The notes under the pieces are model-generated. The model did no database searches. It saw only the letters and a list, made by a program, of their open reading frames with translations, and was not told where the DNA came from. The position numbers were made by a program, and so were the translations under genes. From Shewanella jiangmenensis (lineage in GTDB: Bacteria > Pseudomonadota > Gammaproteobacteria > Enterobacterales > Shewanellaceae), in contig NZ_JAHEPS010000004.1 in assembly GCF_018596335.1 (NCBI RefSeq), positions 310,001 to 374,000 of the forward strand: DNA of 64,000 nucleotides, given 5' to 3'. This document shows positions 38,173 through 47,466 of the stretch, in pieces; position 1 is the stretch's first letter, and the number at the start of each line of letters is the position of its first letter.

Positions 38173-41100
38173 ATGATTTTAGGCATAGCAGCCATCTTCA
38201 AAAATGAACATCCCTACATCATTGAATGGCTCGCCTTTCATCGGTTGATGGGCTTTGACCGCTTTTATATTGCAGACAATGAGAGCGATGATGGTTCGTC
38301 TGAGCTGCTTAGTGCGCTGCACCATGCTGGATTAATTACCTGCTTACGGTTTCCAACACCTAAGGACAGTGCGCCTCAGTTACCGGCCTATAATCGCCTG
38401 CTGAACACCTATGGCCGCGAACTTGACTGGTTAGCCTTTATCGATGCCGATGAATTTATTGTGCCTGAGCCGGGTTGGTCTGTGCGCGATGTGCTGGCCC
38501 CCTTGAGCAAAGACCCACAGGTTGGTGCCATTGGCATGAACTGGGCTGTTTTCGGCTCGTCAGGCCAGCAAAAGGCGGGCCCCGAGTTGGTGACTGAGCG
38601 ATTTACCCAACGAGCATTGAAATCTCTGGGTGTAAATCGTCATATCAAGACCTTGGTCAAACCCGGCAGTTGCCGATTTATGAAGAATCCCCATAAGGCA
38701 GCACTGAATAACGGGCAGTATGTGTATGCTGACGGGACTGAGATGGTGTTTGATGCCAAGCATCCTGAAGGTATGAGTGCGAGGGTGAGCTGGGACCGGC
38801 TTAGGGTTAATCACTACGTGATTAAATCCTATGAAGAGTTTAAAAATCGCAAACAACCCCGGGGCCGCGCCACCACGAATGTTCAGCGGCTGGATGAGTT
38901 TTTTAGCCAGCATGATCTGAATGACGAAGCCTGTGATTGGCTGAAGCCCTGGCTGCCAGCCCTGAGTAAGGAAGTGGACAGCATATTGGCAACCTTGGCG
39001 CGACATAAAGGTGGTTCGGGCTTGCTGCCTTGGTTAGGCCGCCGTGGGGCTAGGTTATGGAGCAAGGTTGCACCATCGCCCCTGTTTGAACTGCAGCCTG
39101 TCAGTCACCTGTTGCGGGTTGGCGGTAAGTATCAGTGGCGTGTGGTGGGGGAGGACCCCGGCTTCAGGCTTAAACCCTTGGGTGGGTTTCGTGAAGGTTG
39201 GTTTATGTTGTCTGCACAGCTGCAGAGCTCTCTGGCACGCTTGGAGGCAAAACTCTATGTAGATTATGGCAGTGGCTTTGTTGAGGCGCAGGCCATTGTA
39301 TTGCCGTTAACATCGGGTAAGCTGGCCAAACGGGTCGTGTATTTTAAAAATAAGCCCCTCAGTATCCGATTCGACCCGGTTGAACAAGTCTGCTTTTTAT
39401 CGGTTGAACACTTTTCTCTGAAGCGGCTGACGCCGGGATTTGCCCGTAAGTTGATGCACAAGAAGCTGACTGCCCGTGGTATTGCCGTTAATCAGGGGTG
39501 TTCTGATAGGCAGTGGTTGCAGTTGTATGAGCAGTGCTTTCAGCCTGCTGGGCCGCGTATGAGCTATGACCAGTGGCGCTCTGTGCATGAGTCGCCGCCA
39601 CTGTCGGCGGGTGAAGCTGCAGCCATTATCGCGTCGTTGCCTTTCAGGCCGGTTATTTCGGTGGTGATGGCGACCTATAACATCAGCGACGCATACCTTA
39701 TCGCTGCAATTGAATCGGTCGTTGGTCAGTCGTATCCCCAGTGGGAGCTTTGCATCGCAGACGACGCTTCTACCGCCGGGCATGTGAGGCCGTTGCTGGA
39801 GCAATACAGCAAAAAAGATCACAGGATTAAGGTCTGTTTTAGGGAACAGAATGGCCACATTTCAGCGGCAAGCAACAGCGCGCTTGCTTTGGTCAGTGGG
39901 GATTATGTCGGGCTGCTTGATCATGATGACTGCCTGGCACCCGATGCCTTGCTGTCGGTGGTGCAGACCCTTAACCGCCAAAGAAGCGCCCGGGTGATAT
40001 ACAGCGATGAGGATAAAATTGATGAGTCAGGGCAGAGGAGTGAGCCTCATTTTAAACCTGATTGGAATCGTGATTTGTTTTATTCGCACAACTATATTTG
40101 TCATTTCACCGTGCTTGAAACGTCACTGATACGGGCTGTGGGTGGTTTTAGAACCGGTGTGGAAGGTAGCCAGGATTATGATCTGCTGCTGCGATGCATT
40201 GCCAAAGTAAAAGATGACGAAATCGTTCATATTCCGTCCATTTTGTATCACTGGCGTGCAATACAGGGTTCAACCGCGCTGAGTGGCAGTGAAAAGCGCT
40301 ACACCCAGAAGGCGGGGGTTGCGGCGTTAAAGAATTTCTTTGAGCCCGTTGGAAGGGGTATCTTGGTTGATGAACATCAGTTAAACAACTGTTACCGGGT
40401 GCGCTGGCCTGTGCCAGAACCTAAGCCTCTGGTTAGTTTAATTATCCCGACCCGCGATGGTTATGAAGTGCTTAAGCAATGCGTTGACAGCATATACCGT
40501 TTAACGCGCTATCCTAACTTTGAAGTTTTGATCGTTAATAATCAGAGTTGTTGCCCCAAGACTCTGGCATATTTCAATGAACTGAAAGAAAATCGCCTTG
40601 CCAGCATCATTGACTTCGATGATGAATTTAATTTTTCAGCTATGAATAACATGGCGGTTAATCAGGCAAGGGGAAGCATTGTTGGATTAATCAACAATGA
40701 TATTGAGATTCTGAATGAAGACTGGTTAGAAGAGATGGTAAGCCAGGCCGCTCGTCCTGATATCGGTTGTGTGGGGGCGAAGCTATATTATCCCGATGGC
40801 CGTATTCAGCATGCTGGCGTAATTCTTGGGATTGGCGGCATTGCCGGCCATAGTCATAAGTATTTTGGCAAACAACATTATGGATACCATTCACGCCTGA
40901 GTCTGGTGCAAAACTACTCGGCTGTGACCGCTGCGGCCTTGCTGGTGAGAAAGGACGTTTATCTTGAGGTCGGTGGTCTTGAGCCTGAATTAAAGGTGGC
41001 ATTCAATGACGTGGACTTTTGTCTTAAAGTCAGGGATGCTGGCTACCGTAATTTATGGACGCCTTTTGCGGAAATGATTCATCATGAATCCGTGAGTCGT

Positions 41101-41250
41101 GGTTTTGAGGATACGCCGGAAAAAAAGGCGAGATTTTCGACAGAGATCACCTGGATGCAAAATCGCTGGGGTGATAAGTTGCAACGCGATCCTTGTTATA
41201 ATCCGAATCTAACCTTAACCCATGAGGACTTTTCGTTTCGAGCAGTGTAA
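38173..41250 (+). CDS. Three-module glycosyltransferase (GT92-like plus two GT2)
   Basis: A 1025-residue capsule glycosyltransferase. Residues 1-260 resemble the GT92/DUF23-type domain (IAAIFKNEHPYIIEWLAFHR, DADEFIVPEP, RVNHYVIKSYEEF). Residues about 490-700 form a GT2 domain (ISVVMATYNISDAYLIAAIE, then the metal motif LLDHDDCLAPDAL). Residues about 750-1000 form a second GT2 domain (VSLIIPTRDGYEVLKQCVDS, INNDIEILNEDWLEEM). The stretch 300-490 is unrecognised. Three active domains could build a repeat unit or chain by themselves. Linkages are unknown. Confidence 0.85.
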   Translation: MILGIAAIFKNEHPYIIEWLAFHRLMGFDRFYIADNESDDGSSELLSALHHAGLITCLRFPTPKDSAPQLPAYNRLLNTYGRELDWLAFIDADEFIVPEPGWSVRDVLAPLSKDPQVGAIGMNWAVFGSSGQQKAGPELVTERFTQRALKSLGVNRHIKTLVKPGSCRFMKNPHKAALNNGQYVYADGTEMVFDAKHPEGMSARVSWDRLRVNHYVIKSYEEFKNRKQPRGRATTNVQRLDEFFSQHDLNDEACDWLKPWLPALSKEVDSILATLARHKGGSGLLPWLGRRGARLWSKVAPSPLFELQPVSHLLRVGGKYQWRVVGEDPGFRLKPLGGFREGWFMLSAQLQSSLARLEAKLYVDYGSGFVEAQAIVLPLTSGKLAKRVVYFKNKPLSIRFDPVEQVCFLSVEHFSLKRLTPGFARKLMHKKLTARGIAVNQGCSDRQWLQLYEQCFQPAGPRMSYDQWRSVHESPPLSAGEAAAIIASLPFRPVISVVMATYNISDAYLIAAIESVVGQSYPQWELCIADDASTAGHVRPLLEQYSKKDHRIKVCFREQNGHISAASNSALALVSGDYVGLLDHDDCLAPDALLSVVQTLNRQRSARVIYSDEDKIDESGQRSEPHFKPDWNRDLFYSHNYICHFTVLETSLIRAVGGFRTGVEGSQDYDLLLRCIAKVKDDEIVHIPSILYHWRAIQGSTALSGSEKRYTQKAGVAALKNFFEPVGRGILVDEHQLNNCYRVRWPVPEPKPLVSLIIPTRDGYEVLKQCVDSIYRLTRYPNFEVLIVNNQSCCPKTLAYFNELKENRLASIIDFDDEFNFSAMNNMAVNQARGSIVGLINNDIEILNEDWLEEMVSQAARPDIGCVGAKLYYPDGRIQHAGVILGIGGIAGHSHKYFGKQHYGYHSRLSLVQNYSAVTAAALLVRKDVYLEVGGLEPELKVAFNDVDFCLKVRDAGYRNLWTPFAEMIHHESVSRGFEDTPEKKARFSTEITWMQNRWGDKLQRDPCYNPNLTLTHEDFSFRAV

Positions 41251-41261
41251 ATTTGAGATTT

Positions 41262-41352
41262 TAGGAACGTGCGAATAAGTTATGCCATAGATTAACATGT
41301 ATCTGCTGTAGCTTAACACAGAGCAAGAATTTGACTTATTCGCATCTGACTT
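41262..41352. mobile_element. Short inverted-repeat element, MITE-like
   Basis: TGCGAATAAGT (41270-41280) pairs with ACTTATTCGCA (41334-41344) around about 53 bases. The outer left sequence GGAACGTGCGAATAAGT matches the end of the larger element at 43832 (GGAAGGTGCGAATAGGT) at 15 of 17 positions. It lies between two convergent glycosyltransferase genes. A small relative or relic of the same element family is the best reading; as a hairpin it may also act as a terminator. Confidence 0.5.
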
Positions 41353-41362
41353 ATTTTTATTC

Positions 41363-42799
41363 TTACTTATTGCTTTTCTCCGCCTGGAGAGTTTCCTTTA
41401 TTATATTGAAAATTTTCGAGTCCAGCCAAAATTGCTGAGGTGAGCGAAGCAGTTTACGTGTCTTTCTGAACAGTTTTTCAATGTTCGACATGGTAACTAT
41501 GCTTGCCGATTCTGCTTTAGCAGAAAGCTGAGTTAATATCTCACTTTTCGATTCCGAAGAGATTTTTGTCCAATCGATGTGCTGGCTATCAAAACTTATT
41601 ATCCACGGTTTTGTTTTTTCTTTTAACTCAGTCAGTTCTTTATGCTGTTTGTGGCATGGATTCAGCATTGTCGCTGGCCATGAATATCCAAATCTAGCTG
41701 CGAGTTGCGCATCGAGAAGCCATTCCTCCTCTGAATATTTCAAGGTTTCTTCATGAACTCCGTAAATATTTAATACAGACAGGCGTTCATCTGAAATACT
41801 GTCGAATAAGGCTAGAGTTGATGCTTTGTATATCATATCGGAGGCATGTTGGTAACTGGAATAGTCAAGCATCCTTTCCAAAAATGTTGTCCACTCAGCC
41901 ATTGAGTCTGAAATACAAACTCCCTCGCAATTCATTCTTTGCATATCCGGCAACTGAGACGCGATAACAGGGATCCCCAATAGGCCGCTTTCCCATCCCT
42001 TTAGCCCGCTCTTGCATAAATTAAAGTCATTATTCACTAACGGCGCAATGGTAAGCCAGGAGTCGGCAATGAGTGCGGTTAAGTTTTCGAATTGAACCGA
42101 CTTCTTGAAGGATACTTGTTCTGTGTGTTGGGCGAGTGTTCCCAATGAGATGTCACCAATCAGCTCAAACTTGATTTGTGGATATTTAATTAGAATATCT
42201 TCCAACCAGGGCTTTATCAGGTCGAAATCGTGTTGGTGATGGCTCGTGCCGGGGAGGTAACGGATTATTTTTTTGTTGAATCGAATGCTATCCGATATGT
42301 TTGGACTGTTAAAAATATGCCTTTTAGGCAGCTTGTTAAAACACACGGATACCTGCTTTTCTGGCATGGATTGCCGAACTTTGTCAGCAAGTGGCTGGGT
42401 CGAGCAGATAATGTGTGGGAACAGTTTAAGTGCTTTAAAATAATTGTCGGCAGAATTCTTAATGACTTCTACGCTGAGCTTCCCGGAAAGAATGGCTGGG
42501 CTTTCTTTCTCCATATTTGGAGAGAATAAATAATCGTCAATGTCAGCGTAGATATTAAAATTTAACTGGTCGGCCAAGCGAAGGAGATTGATAAGTCCTC
42601 GTCCATGTTGTGGGCGGTGACAGATTACATGGGTATAAGTTGATAGATTGATTTTTGATACTTGCGAAATATTTATCGCATGCGTTTTGATTCCCAGTGA
42701 ATTAAAATATTCTGAGGGATAGATACAGCGATAGCGCACCGATGCGTCAGCATAGTAATTGAGTCCTCTTTTGGAAAAATTAACGAAGAGAATCTTCAT
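41363..42799 (-). CDS. Glycosyltransferase-like protein, GT-B fold
   Basis: A 478-residue protein on the opposite strand from the rest of the locus. The start at 42799 gives MKILFVNFSKRGLNYYADAS, a typical GT-B opening; an upstream in-frame start would add 65 unrelated residues. The second half contains IRYLPGTSHHQHDFDLIKPW, FELIGDISLGTL and GWESGLLGIPVIASQLPDMQ, resembling the donor-binding domain of GT1/GT4 enzymes. It is AT-rich and ends in a basic helical tail. Donor and acceptor are unknown, and the catalytic residues cannot be named with confidence. Confidence 0.7.
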   Translation of the reverse strand: MKILFVNFSKRGLNYYADASVRYRCIYPSEYFNSLGIKTHAINISQVSKINLSTYTHVICHRPQHGRGLINLLRLADQLNFNIYADIDDYLFSPNMEKESPAILSGKLSVEVIKNSADNYFKALKLFPHIICSTQPLADKVRQSMPEKQVSVCFNKLPKRHIFNSPNISDSIRFNKKIIRYLPGTSHHQHDFDLIKPWLEDILIKYPQIKFELIGDISLGTLAQHTEQVSFKKSVQFENLTALIADSWLTIAPLVNNDFNLCKSGLKGWESGLLGIPVIASQLPDMQRMNCEGVCISDSMAEWTTFLERMLDYSSYQHASDMIYKASTLALFDSISDERLSVLNIYGVHEETLKYSEEEWLLDAQLAARFGYSWPATMLNPCHKQHKELTELKEKTKPWIISFDSQHIDWTKISSESKSEILTQLSAKAESASIVTMSNIEKLFRKTRKLLRSPQQFWLDSKIFNIIKETLQAEKSNK

Positions 42800-43034
42800 G
42801 CTTATACCGTCTGGCCGTTGTGGAGGCGGAATGCTATCAAGAGACGGGATAAGCGAGCAATCAAAAATTCCACCTTCTCTGACAAGGCACTCGATTGCGC
42901 GGCAGTCATGTTTATGGCTGCTATGTCCGTCTGCCAACAAGGTTACCATAACGGATATCCATGCGGTTGTTCTGCTCTTTGGTGCTGAGTCCACGCGAGA
43001 TTGATCTCCCGAGGTTAGATTAATAAGGGTCTGT

Positions 43035-43811
43035 ATGAACTTTAAAATTGTTATTCCCGCCCGTTATGCTTCCAGCCGTTTTCCGGGCAAGCCTCTGGCG
43101 CTGATAAATGGTCGGCCTATGCTTTGGCACACTTATCAACGGGCGCTGGAGACGGGGGTTACGCCGCAGGATATTGTTATTGCGACCGATGATGCGCGTA
43201 TTTTTGAGGCTGCGAGTGAGTTTGGCGCGCTGGTGAAGATGACCCGCAGCGACCATGTGTCGGGGACATCCCGCCTGGCCGAGGTGGCGCAGAACATGGG
43301 CTGGTCTAGTGACGACATAGTGGTGAATGTGCAGGGCGATGAGCCTTTGCTTGCGCCTGAGCTGATACTGACTACGGCTAAGGTGCTCGACCAGTCTGGC
43401 GCCGGTATTGCGACGCTGGCCTGTCCGCTGGTGAAGCTTGACGATGTGGCCAGCCCTAATATCGTGAAGGTGGTGTTCGATAGCCGCGGTAAGGCACTGT
43501 ACTTTTCCCGTGCGGCCATCCCGCACGTGCGTGATGGTCTGGCCGGCCTGACCATAGATACTGCCAATACTCCCTGGTTTCGTCATATCGGTGTTTATGC
43601 CTATCGGGTGCAAACGCTGTTTGACTATCAGTGCTGGGACGGTTGTGAGCTTGAGCGTTTTGAAAGCCTTGAGCAGCTGCGTGCGCTGGTCAATGGCGTG
43701 CATATTCAGGTGGCGGTGGTTGATGGTATGCCGGAGCATGGGGTGGATACCCTGGAAGATTTGCTCAAGATAAGCAGCAAGTTTGCGCCGCCAGTGGATT
43801 TATCTCGCTGA
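43035..43811 (+). CDS. kpsU: CMP-Kdo synthetase (KdsB/KpsU type)
   Basis: Activates 3-deoxy-octulosonate with CTP to CMP-Kdo. The 258 residues show FKIVIPARYASSRFPGKPL at the N-terminus, VNVQGDEPLLAPE with the metal-binding aspartate, and HIGVYAYRVQTL. Placement in a capsule locus next to kpsC and kpsS suggests the capsule-dedicated paralog KpsU. Shewanella lipopolysaccharide uses 8-amino-Kdo and a related enzyme, so the exact substrate should be kept open. AAGGG precedes the ATG. Confidence 0.85.
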   Translation: MNFKIVIPARYASSRFPGKPLALINGRPMLWHTYQRALETGVTPQDIVIATDDARIFEAASEFGALVKMTRSDHVSGTSRLAEVAQNMGWSSDDIVVNVQGDEPLLAPELILTTAKVLDQSGAGIATLACPLVKLDDVASPNIVKVVFDSRGKALYFSRAAIPHVRDGLAGLTIDTANTPWFRHIGVYAYRVQTLFDYQCWDGCELERFESLEQLRALVNGVHIQVAVVDGMPEHGVDTLEDLLKISSKFAPPVDLSR

Positions 43812-43831
43812 CGGAAAGTGTGTTTCTTAAG

Positions 43832-44101
43832 GGAAGGTGCGAATAGGTCTTGTGCTTGCTCTGCGTGAGCTTACGGCGGATAGATGCAAGGCACGGCGTG
43901 CAGCGAATGGCCCTAGTCCTTCGCAAGCGCTTTGATGTTGAAAGCAGGTAGCGTAGCAGATGCCGCTGTAAGTCACGCCCAGCGGGGCTTTGCTAACAAC
44001 ACCATGTGGGTGTAATTCTGCTTCAGTATGCCTTCACTTGAATGCTTTGACTGGCGTCATGATTTCAGCCAGAGCTGTGCGGGGACCTGTTCGCACCTTC
44101 C
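43832..44101. mobile_element. MITE-like element of about 270 bp with terminal inverted repeats
   Basis: The left end GGAAGGTGCGAATAGGTC (43832-43849) and the reverse complement of the right end (44084-44101), GGAAGGTGCGAACAGGTC, differ at one of 18 bases. The interior has no credible coding frame and no transposase, so movement would depend on a full-length element elsewhere. Flanking bases TTAAG and TTAGA give no clean target duplication. It separates kpsU from kpsC and fills almost all of their 366-base spacer. Confidence 0.75.
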
Positions 44102-44177
44102 TTAGAGTAAAAACATGAATTCATCACGGGTTGCTGCTATTATCGCGGCCAAACTTTAGTGCAACTCTTGAGAATTG

Positions 44178-46214
44178 ATGACTTTATATACAAATTCTGC
44201 AGGCATTTGGCGCCGCAGGCTCACGCTGCAGAAATGTCTCAATGTCTCCCTGGCTCGTTTCTCCCGTTGGCATACGCCCAAAGCCGGTGATGTGTATGTG
44301 GGTTGGGGCAATAAGCCCGCCAGTCGCCGCATGGCCGAAATTGCGGCGCGCCGGGGCGTGCCATTTGCCCGTCTGGAAGATGGCTTTATTGGCTATAGCG
44401 GCCATCCTGCCAGTGGTGGTACCTCGGTTGCCATCATCAAAGACGATGTGGGCATTTACTATGACAGCAATCAGCCATCGCAGCTGGAGTTGCTGATCCC
44501 CGTTTCCCTGTCAGAGGCTGAGTTGGCGCGCAGCCGTCGTTTGCAGGCTCAGATTGTTGAGTTTGGTATCACCAAATACAACTGTTACCCGTCTACATCT
44601 GCCCATCGTCACTGCCCTGAAGAACTGACGACTTTACTGAATGGCTCAGCCTACGTGCTTTTGGTTGACCAGGTTGCCGGCGATCAATCTTTGATTGGTG
44701 GCCAGGTCGGCAGCGACGACGCCTTAGCCATGGTCAGTCGTGCAAAAGCGTGCTTTCCCGATGCCAGATTGGTGATCCGCGCCCATCCCGACACGCTTCA
44801 GGGCAACAAATCCAGTTTGCTGTCGAGTCTTCGCGACCACGAGCTGCTCAAGGATGCGGTATGGTTTGCCGCGCCTTGTCATCCCCACGGAATTATTGCT
44901 GCCGCTGAGGCGGTATTCACGCTCACATCCCAGCTGGGCTTTGAGGCCTTGCTCCTTGGCAAGCCGGTATTTTGCTTTGGTATGCCTTTTTATGCTGGCT
45001 GGGGGCTGACACAGGACAGTAAATCATGCCCAAGGCGGCGTGAGGCCGCGCCAGAGGGCATCCTTATCGAGCAGCTGCTGCATGCGGCATTGGTGCGTTA
45101 TCCCAAGTATTTCCATCCGGTGCTGAACCGTGCCTGTGAGGTGGAAGAGGCCATCGAGCTTATTCGTGCCCAGCAGTTGGGGCTGCCCAGTTACAACACC
45201 TTATATTTGCTCGGTTTCTCTTTGTGGAAACAAGCCTTTATCGGCGATTTTTGCCGCCATCTGGCGTGTCGGGTTCGCTTTGTCAGCCGTCCTCCTGGAT
45301 CAGTTGAGCGCGATGACAAACTGCTGGTTTGGGGCAATCGTTTTCCTGAGCTTGAACAGGTGTTGCGGATTGAGGATGGTTTTATCCGCTCTGCGGGCCT
45401 GGGATCCAATCTTTGCAGGCCATCGTCGGTGGTTATCGATGATGAGAGCATGTACTTCAATGCCCAGCGCCCCAATCGGCTAAGACGCCTCTTGAATGAC
45501 TATTGCCTGACACCAGAGGACTTGCGCCGTGGAGCCTTGCTGGTGCAGCAATTGGTGAGCGCCGACATTAACAAGTACAACCTGAGTGGCCGTGCTGCCT
45601 ATGTGGCCGGCAATCACGAACGGCAAAGGGTGTTGGTTGTTGGCCAGGTCGATGGTGATGCCTCAACGCTGACCGGCAGCCCTGTGATTAAGAGCAATGA
45701 GGAATTGCTGTGGGCTGTGCGCAAGGACAATCCCGATGCCTGGGTTATCTACAAGCCGCACCCGGATGTGGTGGCAGGTAACCGTGAAGGCAAGCTGACG
45801 CCTGAGTGCGTGGCAGCGTGTGTGGATGAGTATGTTACCGATGTCACCCTTGCCGATTTGTACCCTCACATAGATGAGCTGCACACCATGACATCTCTGT
45901 CAGGGTTTGAAGCCTTATTGCGCGGTGTTTCTGTCGTGACCTGGGGCCAGCCTTTTTATGCTGGCTGGGGGCTGACGGCTGACCGCTATCCTGCCAGCGA
46001 CAGATTGCGGCCTCTTAGCCTTGAGGCGCTGGTGTTTATTACGCTGGTCAAATACCCGATTTATATCGATTGGGGCAGTGGCCTTTACGCCAGACCCGAG
46101 TGGATGATTGAGAAGTTTGCCGGGCAAAAAGCATCGGCAGTTCAGCAGCAATCCCGCTGGAACCGTTGGCAACTTAAACTTGGTTATTTGCTTGAAGCGC
46201 TGAGAAAAAGATGA
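44178..46214 (+). CDS. kpsC: Capsule beta-Kdo transferase KpsC
   Basis: Builds, with KpsS, the poly-Kdo linker that joins group 2 capsules to a lysophosphatidylglycerol anchor. The 678 residues contain two homologous halves, each ending in the same motif (FYAGWGLT, near residues 272 and 595) and each with a GxEDGF motif (LEDGFIGYSG and IEDGFIRSAG), in line with the dual Kdo transferase sites of the family. The ATG at 44178 is chosen over a TTG one codon earlier. Overlaps kpsS by four bases. Confidence 0.94.
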   Translation: MTLYTNSAGIWRRRLTLQKCLNVSLARFSRWHTPKAGDVYVGWGNKPASRRMAEIAARRGVPFARLEDGFIGYSGHPASGGTSVAIIKDDVGIYYDSNQPSQLELLIPVSLSEAELARSRRLQAQIVEFGITKYNCYPSTSAHRHCPEELTTLLNGSAYVLLVDQVAGDQSLIGGQVGSDDALAMVSRAKACFPDARLVIRAHPDTLQGNKSSLLSSLRDHELLKDAVWFAAPCHPHGIIAAAEAVFTLTSQLGFEALLLGKPVFCFGMPFYAGWGLTQDSKSCPRRREAAPEGILIEQLLHAALVRYPKYFHPVLNRACEVEEAIELIRAQQLGLPSYNTLYLLGFSLWKQAFIGDFCRHLACRVRFVSRPPGSVERDDKLLVWGNRFPELEQVLRIEDGFIRSAGLGSNLCRPSSVVIDDESMYFNAQRPNRLRRLLNDYCLTPEDLRRGALLVQQLVSADINKYNLSGRAAYVAGNHERQRVLVVGQVDGDASTLTGSPVIKSNEELLWAVRKDNPDAWVIYKPHPDVVAGNREGKLTPECVAACVDEYVTDVTLADLYPHIDELHTMTSLSGFEALLRGVSVVTWGQPFYAGWGLTADRYPASDRLRPLSLEALVFITLVKYPIYIDWGSGLYARPEWMIEKFAGQKASAVQQQSRWNRWQLKLGYLLEALRKR

Positions 46215-47425
46215 ACCTTGTATTACTTCAGGGACCGTTAGGGCCTTTTTTTCAAACTCTTGGCAATCAGTTGATTGACGACGGCCACACCGTTTACAAG
46301 TTTTGCTTTAATGGCGGCGATGAGTGCTGGTCGACCAAGGCTCAGCTTGTCCGCTTTCAGCAGCCGCTAAAATACTGGCGTGACTTTTTTGCTGAGTTTT
46401 GCCAAGCGCATCAGATTGATGCGGTCGTGGTTTATGGTGATTGCCGCGCCTACCATCAGGTTGCTGCCAAGGTGTGCCGTAGTGCAGGCATCGCGTTTTG
46501 GGCGCTGGAAGAGGGCTACCTGCGCCCGGATTTTATTACCATGGAATTGGGCGGCGTAAATGCCAACAGCCCCTTGTTCCCGCTGCGAAGCAATCTGGCA
46601 AGCTACCGCCCGAGTCACGAGTATCAGTACCAGGTCATTGTGGGCAAGTCATTTGCTTCAAGAGCCTGGTATGCCACACGCTACCATGTCAACAAGCTGC
46701 TCGGGCGGGTGAGATACCGACATTTTGTCGACCACAGGCCGTGGACTATTGTCGAAGAAACCAAGGGTTGGCTTAAAAGTGGCTGGATCAAAATAACCCA
46801 TAAGCAGCGCGATGCGGCGCTGTTACAGGCGCTGAAGGCCCACAAGGGACGCATTTTCCTGCTGCCGCTGCAGGTGTCTGAAGATTTTCAAATCCGTCAT
46901 CACTCCAATTTCAATGATGTTGCCACCGTGATTGAAGAGGTGATCCGATCTTTTGCGCGTTATGCCAAACCCCAGGACAGGTTGCTTATCAAGCATCATC
47001 CCATGGATCGTGGCTACGTGGATTACGGACCCCAAATCAATAGGTTGAAAGCGGATTTGGGCTTGGAAACCCGGGTTGATTACGGCTATATGCTGCCACT
47101 GCCAAAGATATATCCCCTGCTTAAGGGAGTGGTTACCGTTAACAGCACTGTGGGCTTTTCGGCATTGCTGCACAAGGTGCCGGTTAAGTGCCTGGGTAAA
47201 GCGCTGTATGACATTCCTGGCCTCACAAGCTCACAGCCTTTATCGAAGTTTTGGCAGCAACAAAGTCCGGTTGATATGAAGGTATTTTCGGCTGTCAGAA
47301 CGGCATTTCTGCATGAAACTCAGGTTAATGGCTGCTTTTACAAAGGGATGCAGAGCACTGCCAAACAGATATCCAGCAGGATGGCCCAAAAACAGCAGGA
47401 AAAAGCAGTATCAGCGGCAAGCTAA
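46211..47425 (+). CDS. kpsS: Capsule Kdo transferase KpsS
   Basis: Adds the first Kdo to lysophosphatidylglycerol, starting the linker that KpsC extends. The 404 residues include FFQTLGNQLIDDGHTVYKFC, WALEEGYLRPDFITMELGG, IKHHPMDRGYVDYG and TVNSTVGFSALLHKVPVKCL, characteristic of the capsule synthesis KpsS family. It starts within the kpsC stop (ATGA) and is the last gene of the capsule locus. Confidence 0.94.
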   Translation: MNLVLLQGPLGPFFQTLGNQLIDDGHTVYKFCFNGGDECWSTKAQLVRFQQPLKYWRDFFAEFCQAHQIDAVVVYGDCRAYHQVAAKVCRSAGIAFWALEEGYLRPDFITMELGGVNANSPLFPLRSNLASYRPSHEYQYQVIVGKSFASRAWYATRYHVNKLLGRVRYRHFVDHRPWTIVEETKGWLKSGWIKITHKQRDAALLQALKAHKGRIFLLPLQVSEDFQIRHHSNFNDVATVIEEVIRSFARYAKPQDRLLIKHHPMDRGYVDYGPQINRLKADLGLETRVDYGYMLPLPKIYPLLKGVVTVNSTVGFSALLHKVPVKCLGKALYDIPGLTSSQPLSKFWQQQSPVDMKVFSAVRTAFLHETQVNGCFYKGMQSTAKQISSRMAQKQQEKAVSAAS

Positions 47426-47466
47426 TTGCCGGCAACTGCTTTGTCCCATTTTGCGCTGTCGGAATG

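Noticed and set aside
43812..44177. Small gene between kpsU and kpsC
   Set aside because: The interval is almost entirely the inverted-repeat element and has no credible start with ribosome site.
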